From Paroceanicella profunda (lineage in GTDB: Bacteria; Pseudomonadota; Alphaproteobacteria; Rhodobacterales; Rhodobacteraceae): DNA of 64,000 nt. Location: assembly GCF_005887635.2 (NCBI RefSeq), contig NZ_CP040818.1:3192501-3256500 (forward strand), in the 5' to 3' direction. The position numbers and the translations under genes were made by a program. Below are positions 30,900 to 39,064 of the stretch, one piece after another; position 1 is the stretch's first letter; the number at the start of each line of letters is the position of its first letter. The notes under the pieces are model-generated. The model saw only the letters and a list, made by a program, of their open reading frames with translations. It was not told the DNA's origin and did no database searches.

Positions 30900-31438
30900 C
30901 GAAAGCCCCCGGCCGCCGCCACCCGGTGCGGCCGGGGCACAGGCCCCCGAGAGGCCGGGCGCGGCCTGACACCGGACCCCCACGTCCCGGAAGCGCCCGG
31001 CGCGGCTTGCCGCCGAAGCCCGACACCCCGGCACCGCCCGGCGCGGCCCACACCGGAGCCCGGTGCCCTGGCATCGCGCGGCCTGACGCCGGATCCTGAC
31101 ACCCTGGCGCCGGCGGCGACCGGGTGGCGCGGGCCAGCGGAGGGCACCACTTCGCCAATCCGGGCCTGCCGGGGCCGGGTGGGGCATCCCCGGGCGCGGT
31201 CCAGGCCAACGGGAGCATACCTGCGGTACCGGCCGTCACGGCCCCTGCCTGTCCCCATCCGTCCATCCTGTCGCGCGGGCCAGCGGAACGTGCCCGCCCG
31301 CTTTTCGCGGGGGCGCGCGGAAAGTGCCTGCCCGTGAGTGTCCCGGGGGTGCTGCAAGGGCGGGCGGTGCATCTTGTCGCGCGGGCGTGCGGATGGTACC
31401 CCGGGGAAACCTGAGGGAACATATCGGATATCTTTCCC
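30900..31438. other. 539-bp GC-rich spacer with a 41-bp repeat array
   Basis: No gene is supported between the SDR gene and the ABC ATPase gene. The first part contains the 41-bp repeat array listed separately. The remainder (about 31120-31430) is non-repetitive GC-rich sequence with ORFs in several frames and no recognisable product. Confidence 0.7.
30959..31116. repeat. Tandem repeat array, 41-bp period
   Basis: The motif GCGCGGC(C/T) starts units at 30959, 31000 and 31041 (41 bp apart), with a shortened unit at about 31076. Each unit continues with a variant of CACCGGAGCCC and ends CCCGGCACC or similar. Copies are diverged, so boundaries are approximate. Confidence 0.75.
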
Positions 31439-32572
31439 GTGCCAGACCTGCCGCCGCTTCCGGCCCCGAGGCTCGCCCTCGCTTCGATAACGCGCGTCTA
31501 TGACCGCGCCACCGTGGTCGACGACCTCAGCCTCAGCCTGCAGGAGGGGCAGGTGACCTGCCTGCTCGGCCCCTCGGGCTGCGGCAAGTCCACCACGCTG
31601 CGCATCGCGGCGGGGGTGGAGCGGCAGACCGCCGGCACCGTGGCGGTTGACGGCGTCACCATTTCCGACGCGCAGCGCCACCTGCCGCCGGAGCGCCGCT
31701 CCATCGGCCTCATGTTCCAGGATTTCGCCCTGTTCCCGCATCTCGACGTGGCCGCGAACGTGGCCTTCGGCCTGCGCCGGGGCGGCCCCCGCAGCCGGCA
31801 GCGCGTGGGCGAGTTGCTCGAGCGGGTCGGCCTCGCGTGCTTCGGCGACAAGTTTCCCCACCAGCTCTCCGGGGGCGAGCAGCAGCGCGTGGCGCTGGCC
31901 CGCGCCCTGGCCCCGCGCCCCAGGGTGATGCTGATGGACGAGCCGTTCTCCGGCCTCGACAACCGCCTGCGCGACGGCATCCGCGACGAGACCCTCGCCA
32001 TCCTGAAGGACGAGGGCGCGGCGGTGCTGCTGGTGACCCATGAGCCGGAGGAGGCGATGCGCATGGCCGACACGATCGCGCTGATGCGCGCCGGCCGGGT
32101 GGTGCAGGAGGCCTCGCCCTACAACATCTACAACACCCCGCGTGACCTCGCCGCCGCGCGCTTCTTCTCCGATGTGAACGTGATCGGCGGGCGGGTGTCG
32201 CAAGGCCGCACCGAGACGCCCTTCGGCCCGTTTCTCACCCCGGGGCTGGAGGACGGCGCGGCGGTGGACATCGTCATCCGCCCCCAGCACCTGCGCATCG
32301 ACTTCGACCGGGCCGGCCAGGGGCCCGCACCCACGCCCGAGCATGGGTCCTGGGCGCGCGGACAGGTGGTGCGGGCCCGCTTCATGGGCTCGGAAAGCCT
32401 GGTGGAACTGGCGATGGAACAGGGCGGCATGGTGCTGCGCGCCACGATTCCGGGGGTCTTCCTGCCCCGGCCGGGCAAGAGCCTGTGGCTGGCGCTGCGG
32501 CGCGACAGGTGTTTCGTGTTCTCCGCTGCCGCCCCCGCCGCCACCCCGGGCGCGCAAGCATCGAAAAATTGA
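31439..32572 (+). CDS. ABC transporter ATP-binding protein, FbpC/PotA-like
   Basis: A 377-residue importer-type ATPase with complete motifs: Walker [15 protein letters not shown], signature LSGGEQQR, Walker B VMLMDEPFSGLD, and switch His in LLVTHEPEEAM. The last ~110 residues resemble the TOBE domain of FbpC- or PotA-type ATPases. No cognate permease or binding protein is in the window, so the substrate is open. The predicted start is a GTG (VPDLPPLPAPRLALAS) without a good ribosome-binding site, so it is uncertain. It is upstream of tatA on the same strand. Confidence 0.88.
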   Translation: MPDLPPLPAPRLALASITRVYDRATVVDDLSLSLQEGQVTCLLGPSGCGKSTTLRIAAGVERQTAGTVAVDGVTISDAQRHLPPERRSIGLMFQDFALFPHLDVAANVAFGLRRGGPRSRQRVGELLERVGLACFGDKFPHQLSGGEQQRVALARALAPRPRVMLMDEPFSGLDNRLRDGIRDETLAILKDEGAAVLLVTHEPEEAMRMADTIALMRAGRVVQEASPYNIYNTPRDLAAARFFSDVNVIGGRVSQGRTETPFGPFLTPGLEDGAAVDIVIRPQHLRIDFDRAGQGPAPTPEHGSWARGQVVRARFMGSESLVELAMEQGGMVLRATIPGVFLPRPGKSLWLALRRDRCFVFSAAAPAATPGAQASKN

Positions 32573-32687
32573 ACGCCCCATGCCGTGTTTGGGGTTTGAA
32601 CCCGGCCTGCAAATCCCATAGATATTGACCGGAACGGGTATGGGCCTGACAGGGTGGCCCCCGTCCCGTAGCAAGAAGGAACACATA

Positions 32688-32894
32688 ATGAGCCCGAGCA
32701 TCTGGCAAATTCTGATCGTCGTGATCCTCGCGGTGCTCCTCTTCGGCCGGGGCAAGATTTCCGGGCTGATGGGGGATGTCGCGAAAGGCATCAAGAGCTT
32801 CAAGAAGGGCATGGCCGAGGAGCCGGAGGAGACTCATCAGGTAGAGCGCTCCGACAAGGCGGTCGACGTGACCCCCGCGAAGGACAAGGTCTGA
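32688..32894 (+). CDS. tatA: Sec-independent translocase protein TatA
   Basis: A 68-residue protein with one N-terminal span ([15 protein letters not shown]), then the amphipathic helix segment [20 protein letters not shown] and a charged tail. This is the TatA pattern; TatA forms the variable-size pore for folded proteins at the inner membrane. The ATG at 32688 has GAAGGA upstream, so the longer in-frame ORF start is rejected. It heads a tatABC operon. Confidence 0.95.
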   Translation: MSPSIWQILIVVILAVLLFGRGKISGLMGDVAKGIKSFKKGMAEEPEETHQVERSDKAVDVTPAKDKV

Positions 32895-32922
32895 GCCGAA
32901 CCCCCGTCGGGAGACCACGCGC

Positions 32923-33408
32923 ATGTTCGATATCGGTTGGTCCGAGCTTCTCGTGATCGGAGTGCTCGCACTCCTCGTGGTGGGGCCCAAGGACCTGCCG
33001 CGCATGTTCCACACCGTCGGCCAGTATGTCGGCAAGGCGCGGGGCATGGCGCGGGAATTCCAGCGCAGCATGGAAGACGCAGCCCGGGAAGCCGGCATGG
33101 AGGACGTGGCCAAGGCCGCCCGCTCCGTGCAGGATGTCGGCCGCATCGCCAAGGGCGGCACCGCAGGCATGGCGAAGTTCGGCATCGACAAGGCCACGAA
33201 GCCGGTTGCCGCCGCAACCACCGCGAAGACCACCCAGGACCCCGCGCCGGAACCGGAGCCGGCCGCGGCCGCCCCGATGCCTCCGGCGGCCGCCACTCCC
33301 GCACCGGCGGCCGCGACCTTCGCGGACGCGGCACCGGCTCCCGCAGATCCTCCGGCACGGGAGGCGGCTGCCCAACAGCCCCCCGGACCCGGCGGCAATG
33401 CTTCATAG
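32923..33408 (+). CDS. tatB: Sec-independent translocase protein TatB
   Basis: A 161-residue TatB, with N-terminal span [20 protein letters not shown], then [20 protein letters not shown] and an amphipathic helix to about residue 75. The C-terminal 65 residues are Pro/Ala-rich low complexity, as is common for TatB. With TatC it forms the receptor for twin-arginine signal peptides. It lies 28 bp after tatA and 33 bp before tatC. Confidence 0.95.
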   Translation: MFDIGWSELLVIGVLALLVVGPKDLPRMFHTVGQYVGKARGMAREFQRSMEDAAREAGMEDVAKAARSVQDVGRIAKGGTAGMAKFGIDKATKPVAAATTAKTTQDPAPEPEPAAAAPMPPAAATPAPAAATFADAAPAPADPPAREAAAQQPPGPGGNAS

Positions 33409-33441
33409 CGGCCCGCCCGGGCCACGGCGAGACCCCCAAGA

Positions 33442-34287
33442 ATGACAGAAGAAAACCTTGATGACAGCAAGGCGCCGCTCATCGAGCACCTGATCGAGCT
33501 GCGCTCCCGGCTCATCAATGCCCTCATCGGGCTGGCGATCACCGTGATTTTCTGCGCCTTCTTCGCGCGTGAGATCTTCGATTTCCTGACCCATCCGCTG
33601 CGCGACGAACTGCTCGCGCGCGGGCAGGAACCGCACCTGATCTACACCCAGCTTTACGAGAAGTTCTTCGTTCACCTGAAGATCGCGCTGTTCGGCGGCG
33701 TGTTTCTCGCCTTTCCGGTGATCGCCTGGCAGATCTGGCGCTTCGTGGCCCCCGGGCTTTACAAGAACGAGCGGGGCGCGTTCCTGCCGTTCCTGGTGGC
33801 AACGCCGGTGCTGTTCCTTGCCGGCGCCTCGCTGGTCTATTTCTTCATCATGCCGATGGCGATCAGCTTCTTCCTCGACTTCCAGAGTTCGGGAGACGCG
33901 GAGGGCACGCAGATCGAGTTCCTCGGCAAGGTGAACGAGTATCTCAGCCTGGTGATGACCTTCATCCTGGCCTTCGGCATCTGCTTCCAGCTTCCGGTGC
34001 TGCTCACGCTCATGGGGCGGGTGGGGCTCACCTCCTCCGCCGGCCTGAAGCGGATGCGCAAATATGCCATCGTCGGCATCGCCGCCGCCGCCGCCGTGCT
34101 CACGCCGCCCGATCCGATCAGCCAGCTCGGCCTCGCGATCCCGATCTACTTCCTCTACGAGGTCTCGATCTGGCTGGTGGCCGGCATCGAGCGCAAGGAG
34201 GAGCAGCGCCTGCGCGCCGAGGGTCTCTGGGTCGACGACGACGAGCTGGAGGAAGATGAGGACGACACGGAAGAGAGCCGCAAGTGA
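33442..34287 (+). CDS. tatC: Sec-independent translocase protein TatC
   Basis: A 281-residue TatC with six membrane spans. The N-terminal segment APLIEHLIELRSRLINALI is the family hallmark used in signal-peptide recognition, and the later FELPV-like block appears as FGICFQLPVLLTLM. The C-terminal tail is acidic (DDDELEEDEDDTEE). It ends in a 4-nt overlap with the DUF815 gene, which suggests co-translation. Confidence 0.96.
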   Translation: MTEENLDDSKAPLIEHLIELRSRLINALIGLAITVIFCAFFAREIFDFLTHPLRDELLARGQEPHLIYTQLYEKFFVHLKIALFGGVFLAFPVIAWQIWRFVAPGLYKNERGAFLPFLVATPVLFLAGASLVYFFIMPMAISFFLDFQSSGDAEGTQIEFLGKVNEYLSLVMTFILAFGICFQLPVLLTLMGRVGLTSSAGLKRMRKYAIVGIAAAAAVLTPPDPISQLGLAIPIYFLYEVSIWLVAGIERKEEQRLRAEGLWVDDDELEEDEDDTEESRK

Positions 34288-35135
34288 CCGGCTCCTCCGC
34301 CGTGCTGACCCGCATCGCCGAGGCGCTGGAGCGGATGTCCCCGCCGCCTGCGCCGGCGCCCGGCTTCACCGAGGCGGATGCCTATGTCTGGCACACCGCG
34401 CCGGACCGGCTCCAGCCCGTGCCCGCGGTGAACCGGGTCGAGATCGGCCTGCTGGTGGGCATCGACCGCTCGCGCGACACGCTTCTGGCCAACACGGAGC
34501 AGTTCGCCCTGGGCCATGCCGCCAACAATACCCTGCTCTGGGGCGCGCGCGGCATGGGCAAGTCCAGCCTGGTGAAGGCGGCCCATGCCGAGATCCTGCG
34601 CCGCCACCCCGGCACGCTGGTGCTGGTGGAGATCCAGCGCGACGATATTCCCTCCATAGGCCGGCTGCTGGGCCTGCTGCGCGGCGCGGACCGGCGCTTC
34701 CTGCTGTTCTGCGACGACCTGTCGTTCAGCCATGACGACGCGCATTACAAGTCGCTCAAGGCGGTGCTGGACGGCGGCATCGAGGGCCGGCCGGAGAACG
34801 TGCTGTTCTACGCCACCTCGAACCGCCGCCACCTGATGCCGCGGGACATGATCGAGAACGAGCGCTCCACGGCCATCAACCCCGGCGAGGCGGTGGAGGA
34901 GAAGGTTTCGCTCTCCGACCGTTTCGGCCTGTGGCTGGGCTTCCACCCCTGCACCCAGGGCGAGTTCCTCGGGATGATCGAGGGCTATGTGCGCGCCGCC
35001 GGCATCGAGATCGACGCGGCCGAGCTGCAGGCCGAGGCCATCGAGTGGCAGCAGACCCGCGGCGGCCGCTCCGGCCGTGTGGCCTGGCAGTTCGTCACCG
35101 ACCTTGCCGGGCGGCGCGGCATCCGCCTGGGCTGA
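34284..35135 (+). CDS. DUF815 family ATP-binding protein
   Basis: A 283-residue AAA-type ATPase of the DUF815 family. Walker A is LLWGARGMGKSSLVKA (about residues 83-98), Walker B is FLLFCDDLSF, and a sensor-like FYATSNRRHL follows. The start is a GTG inside the tatC stop (GTGA overlap). It is frequent beside tat and pcm/M23 genes in Rhodobacterales. The function is unknown; it is a cytoplasmic ATPase by motif. It is the last gene of the tat operon, followed by a strong terminator. Confidence 0.92.
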   Translation: MTGSSAVLTRIAEALERMSPPPAPAPGFTEADAYVWHTAPDRLQPVPAVNRVEIGLLVGIDRSRDTLLANTEQFALGHAANNTLLWGARGMGKSSLVKAAHAEILRRHPGTLVLVEIQRDDIPSIGRLLGLLRGADRRFLLFCDDLSFSHDDAHYKSLKAVLDGGIEGRPENVLFYATSNRRHLMPRDMIENERSTAINPGEAVEEKVSLSDRFGLWLGFHPCTQGEFLGMIEGYVRAAGIEIDAAELQAEAIEWQQTRGGRSGRVAWQFVTDLAGRRGIRLG

Positions 35136-35160
35136 CGCCCCGTCCCCTGGCGAGACACAG

Positions 35161-35185
35161 AAGCCGGCCCTCGGGCCGGCTTTTT
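35161..35185 (+). terminator. Rho-independent terminator of the tat operon
   Basis: A stem AAGCCGGCCC / GGGCCGGCTT with a very short loop is followed directly by a T run, 25 nt after the DUF815 stop. Confidence 0.9.
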
Positions 35186-35218
35186 GCTGAGCGCCGTGCA
35201 GCGCGCAATCCGAACGCA

Positions 35219-35245
35219 AAACGCGCGCCACCGGGGCGCGCGTTT
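35219..35245 (-). terminator. Terminator of the NlpD-like gene (possibly bidirectional)
   Basis: A perfect 11-bp stem AAACGCGCGCC / GGCGCGCGTTT with a 5-nt loop. On the minus strand it ends in GTTTTGCG about 28 nt after the stop codon. Confidence 0.8.
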
Positions 35246-35272
35246 CAGGCCGGGGGACGACCGGGCAGGGGC

Positions 35273-36583
35273 TCAGAGATAGCCGGCCGGATCCACGCTT
35301 TCCGCTCCGCGACGCACCTCGAAATGCAGCGAGGGCTGGTCCGCCGGCGCGACGGAGCCGATCACCTGGCCCCGGCCGACGATATCGCCCTTGGAGACCT
35401 GCACGTCGTCGACGCGGCCGTAGACGGTGGTGAGCCCGCCGGCATGGCGGATCAGCAGGATCTTGCCGAACCCGCCCAGCGAATTCGAGATTAGCGCCAC
35501 CTCGCCGTCGTCCGCGGCCATCACCGGGCTGCCGGCGGGGGCGGCGAAGTCGATCCCGTCATTGCGGTCGGCGCCGGAGGGGGCGTAGCCTTTGGAGACG
35601 CTGCCCTTCACCGGGCTGGACAGGCGCACGCCGGTGGTGGGCGCGTTGCTGCGGTACTGGTCAAGCTGCGGCGAGGCCGGCACCACCGCCTGGGGCAGCG
35701 GCGCGGGCAGCGGGTCGGCGGCGCTCGGCGGCGTTGCCATCTGCTCGGGCTGGCCGCCGGGCACGTAGACGCTGTCGGCGCTGACCGTGGTGGTGTTCGC
35801 GGTGGCCGTCATCGGAATGCTGAGCCTCTGGCCCGGGCGCACGGTGTAGTCCCGCCCCAGGTTGTTGAGATCGGCGATGGCGCTCACCGGCACGTTGTAG
35901 AGCCGGGAAATCGAATACACCGTCTCGCCCGGCGACACGGTGTGGCTCACCGGCTGGAGGCCGGCCGTCTGCTGGCCGTCGGAGGCGAGGCTGCTGCCGG
36001 TGCCGATGCCGGGCACGGCGGTGGCCCCGCCCGTGCCCGCGCGCTCGATGGCGCTCTCCGCGAGTTCCGGGCTCCAGGCCGAGGCGCTGCCGGGGCTGGC
36101 GGGCGCGGGGCCGGGGGAGGTGAGCGGTGCTGCGGAATAGAGCGTCTCCGCCGGGGCGCTGCCGCCGCTGAGCGGCGGGACCGCGGCGATCGCCGGGGCA
36201 TAGGAGGTCATCGGCGCCGGGGTGGCCTGAACCTGCTGGTCGGGGGGGATCACCAGCGTGTCGCCCCGCCGCGGCCGCCAGCTCGTGGGCAGGCCGTTGT
36301 AGGAGGCGAGACCGGCCACCGGGATGCCGATGCGGTTCGCGATCCCCTCGAGCGTGTCTCCGTCGCGGGCGATGACGACCTGATAGTCGGGATAGGTGAT
36401 CACGCCTCGGGAATCGGGCTGGCCGCCGGCCGGTGCGCCGGGGGCGGCGGATCCGGGCTGGCTGCCCTGGTAGGTGACATCGGCGGGGGATTGTTCCCGG
36501 TCGCCGCCGCTACAGGCGGCAAGCGTGGCAGCCGCCACGCCGGTCAGCAGGACAGAACGAATTCTACTATGGTTTGCAAACAT
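35273..36583 (-). CDS. LysM/M23 lipoprotein, NlpD-like murein hydrolase activator
   Basis: A 436-residue lipoprotein. The lipobox is ATLAAC (Cys at about 24). Two LysM domains follow (about 69-113 and 213-257), separated by Pro/Ala-rich linkers, and an M23/LytM domain sits at the C-terminus. The LytM site is incomplete: the first zinc-ligand position reads NDGIDFAAP instead of HxGxD, although SLHFEVR keeps its His. It is therefore more likely an activator of amidases (NlpD/EnvC type) than an enzyme. It is downstream of pcm, as in the pcm-nlpD order of other Proteobacteria. Confidence 0.88.
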   Translation of the reverse strand: MFANHSRIRSVLLTGVAAATLAACSGGDREQSPADVTYQGSQPGSAAPGAPAGGQPDSRGVITYPDYQVVIARDGDTLEGIANRIGIPVAGLASYNGLPTSWRPRRGDTLVIPPDQQVQATPAPMTSYAPAIAAVPPLSGGSAPAETLYSAAPLTSPGPAPASPGSASAWSPELAESAIERAGTGGATAVPGIGTGSSLASDGQQTAGLQPVSHTVSPGETVYSISRLYNVPVSAIADLNNLGRDYTVRPGQRLSIPMTATANTTTVSADSVYVPGGQPEQMATPPSAADPLPAPLPQAVVPASPQLDQYRSNAPTTGVRLSSPVKGSVSKGYAPSGADRNDGIDFAAPAGSPVMAADDGEVALISNSLGGFGKILLIRHAGGLTTVYGRVDDVQVSKGDIVGRGQVIGSVAPADQPSLHFEVRRGAESVDPAGYL

Positions 36584-36620
36584 TTATCCGTCTTTCTGTC
36601 AGTGGCGGCGGAAGTGCATG

Positions 36621-37274
36621 TCAGCGCTCGGTCATGTCTTCGGCCAGCCCTTCGATCAGCGGGACGAACCTTACATCGCCAAGCTCCGAATATTCCAGCC
36701 CGTTCGGTGTCTTCACGAGTTTTATGAGTTGCTGGATCCGGTCGGATTGCCCCACCGGAAGCACCATGATCCCGCCCACGCGCAGCTGGTCGACCAGCGT
36801 GACCGGCGGGTCCTCCGCCGCGGCGGTGAGCAGGATGCGGTCGAAGGGCGCCTGCAGTTCCACGCCCCGCGTGCCGTCGTCGATCAGGATGGTGACGTTG
36901 TTGATGCCGAGCCGGTCGATCGTCTCCCGCGCGCGGCGGGCGAGGGAGCGGTGGCGTTCCACCGAATACACCCGCCGGGCCAGCCGCGCGAGGATCGCCG
37001 CCTGGTAGCCCGAGCCGGTGCCGATCTCCAGCACCTTGGCGCGGGGGGTCACTTCCAGCGCCTGGGTCATCAGCCCGACCACGGAGGGCTGGCTGATGGT
37101 CTGCCCGCAGGCGATGGGCAGGGGCAGGTCCTCGTAGGCGCGCTCCACGAAGGTGCCGTCGAGGAAGGCGTCCCGCGGGGTCTGCTCCATGGCGGTGAGC
37201 ACGGCCTTGTCCGTCACCCCGGCGGAGCGGAGGGCGAAGACGAACTGCATGCGTTGTACTGTCAGGTCAGCCAT
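36621..37274 (-). CDS. pcm: Protein-L-isoaspartate O-methyltransferase
   Basis: A 217-residue PCMT that repairs isoaspartyl residues using S-adenosylmethionine. Motif I is [15 protein letters not shown]. The upstream block [20 protein letters not shown] is the substrate/active-site region, and [12 protein letters not shown] is motif III. The length is typical (about 210). It sits 37 bp upstream of the NlpD-like gene; surE, the usual upstream partner, is absent and a cation transporter gene takes its place. Confidence 0.95.
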   Translation of the reverse strand: MADLTVQRMQFVFALRSAGVTDKAVLTAMEQTPRDAFLDGTFVERAYEDLPLPIACGQTISQPSVVGLMTQALEVTPRAKVLEIGTGSGYQAAILARLARRVYSVERHRSLARRARETIDRLGINNVTILIDDGTRGVELQAPFDRILLTAAAEDPPVTLVDQLRVGGIMVLPVGQSDRIQQLIKLVKTPNGLEYSELGDVRFVPLIEGLAEDMTER

Positions 37275-37433
37275 GTCGCCCCTCTCGCCCCATCGTCGTG
37301 CCAGAGACTAGTCCATCGGGCCCGGAAGGTTAATCGGCCAATTTCCGCCGGTGAACTCCGTGCGACGCTGTCGCGCACGGGCAACGTTTGGCCGCCCGCG
37401 CGGCGTGCGGCCGCGCCCCGTGGCGCGGGGCGG

Positions 37434-38507
37434 TCAGGCCGCGGCGTCGCGATGGCCGATCACCTGCGGGTCCACGCAGCCGTGGCGGCTGCATTCCAGC
37501 TCCAGCGTGGAATGGGTGATGCCGAACCTGTCCGAGAGCGCGGCGCGCAGCGCCTCCTTGATGACATCGGCCTCGGACCAGGCGCCCTCGGCGATCACCA
37601 CATGCGCGTCCACCGAGCTGCGCGTCTCGTCCACCTGCCACAGGTGCAGGTGGTGGACGGAGCCCACGCCCGCTACCGCGCACATGGTCTCCAGCACGTC
37701 CTCGGAGGCGATCTGCGGCGGCGAGCCGAGCATCAGGATGCGGATCACCGGCCCGGTTTCCACGCCCGCGTGCCACAGGATGTAGGCGGAGATCATCAGG
37801 GTGATGATCGGGTCCGCCAGGTTCCAGCCATAGAGCAGGATCAGCGTGCCCGCCACGATCACCGCCACCGAGCCCAGCGCGTCGGCGACATTGTGCACGA
37901 AGGCGGCGCGGATGTTCATGCTGTCCTTCGCCATCGCGTAGGTGAGCAGGGCGGTGATCACGTCGATCACCAGCGCGACGCCGGCGATCCAGACCACCGT
38001 CCAGCCCTCCACCGGCTGCGGATCGAAGAAGCGCTGCACCGCCTCGGCCGCGAGCCACACCCCGATCACCACCAGCGTGGTGTAGTTCACCAGTGCGGCC
38101 ACCACCTCGGCGCGGCGATACCCGAAGGTCATCTGCGCGTCCGACGGCCGCTTGGCCACCCGCCGCGCCACCAGCGCGATCACGAGGGATACCGCGTCGG
38201 AGAGGTTGTGGATCGCGTCGGCGATGAGCGCGAGCGAACCGGAGACCACACCGCCGATGATCTGCACCAGCGTGAGCGCGACGTTCACCGCGATGGCGAG
38301 GATCACCCGCCGGTCGCCCGCATCCGGATCGATATGGTGATGGTGCCCGTGGCTGTGGGCGTGCCCGCCGCCGTGGCTGTGGCCAGGGGCGTCGTGGCGG
38401 CCGTGATCATGACCGGAGCCATGCGCCTGGGGCGCCTGCGGGCCACGGCCTGCCGAAGCCCTGGCTGCGGGGTCATGATGCGGCGGGTTCGGGGTATCCT
38501 GGGTCAT
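37434..38507 (-). CDS. Cation diffusion facilitator (CDF) family transporter
   Basis: A 357-residue CDF exporter for divalent metals such as Zn or Co. The N-terminus is His-rich (HGSGHDHGRHD, then HSHGHHHH). About six spans follow, with the metal-site residues in ALIADAIHNLSDAVSL (HxxxD) and AAFVHNVADALGS (HxxxD). A cytoplasmic C-terminal domain follows. The ATG at 38507 (MTQDTPNPPHHDP) has GGAGAG upstream; longer frame extensions run through GC-rich spacer and are rejected. Confidence 0.93.
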   Translation of the reverse strand: MTQDTPNPPHHDPAARASAGRGPQAPQAHGSGHDHGRHDAPGHSHGGGHAHSHGHHHHIDPDAGDRRVILAIAVNVALTLVQIIGGVVSGSLALIADAIHNLSDAVSLVIALVARRVAKRPSDAQMTFGYRRAEVVAALVNYTTLVVIGVWLAAEAVQRFFDPQPVEGWTVVWIAGVALVIDVITALLTYAMAKDSMNIRAAFVHNVADALGSVAVIVAGTLILLYGWNLADPIITLMISAYILWHAGVETGPVIRILMLGSPPQIASEDVLETMCAVAGVGSVHHLHLWQVDETRSSVDAHVVIAEGAWSEADVIKEALRAALSDRFGITHSTLELECSRHGCVDPQVIGHRDAAA

Positions 38508-39064
38508 CGGGGCAACTCTCCTGACGCCACGCATATTGCGCCAGCGAAGATGTGGGTGCAACCCGGGGTCCGCGCCAGCCTCACACGCCTCCGCGATCCG
38601 CTGCCCGACGCCTCGAGGGAGTGCGCGGGTCCGAGGCGCGCCATGGGAGCGGGCGGAAGCCTGCCGGGGGTCCGGGTATGCGGGGGACACCCTTTGCCCA
38701 AGGTGCCGGGGAAGGACGTCGCAGGAACCCGCATGTCGCCTGGCGCGGGCAGTCGGCCGGCCCCTCCGGCCCCGTGGCGGCGCAGCCGCACTCCGGCCGC
38801 GATCAGGCGCGGGCGCTGCCTTCCCGTTCTGGGACGGTTTCACCCCGGCCCGGCGGGCGGGCCCGGTCCCCCGGGGGCATGGCCGGACCATCGTTCCAGC
38901 CCGGCATCACCCGGGCCGGAGATTGGCCGGGAGCGGGGCGAACCGCCTGAGGCACGGGGAGGACTCAGGGCATGTGAAGCGCCCGGCCCGCGTGAGCTTC
39001 CCGAGACCCCGGAACCCGACCGCGGCCACGGGCGCCGATCAGGGCGCGCGGGCCCGGCGAGGGG
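38508..39064. other. 557-bp GC-rich spacer without a supported gene
   Basis: ORFs occur in several frames and both strands but none resembles a known protein or has a good start signal. No clear tandem period was found by eye. It separates the one-carbon module from the cation transporter gene. Confidence 0.65.

Noticed and set aside
32590..32625. GGGTTTGAACCC-like sequence resembling a tRNA T-arm
   Set aside because: No acceptor, D or anticodon stems can be folded around it, so it is not a tRNA.
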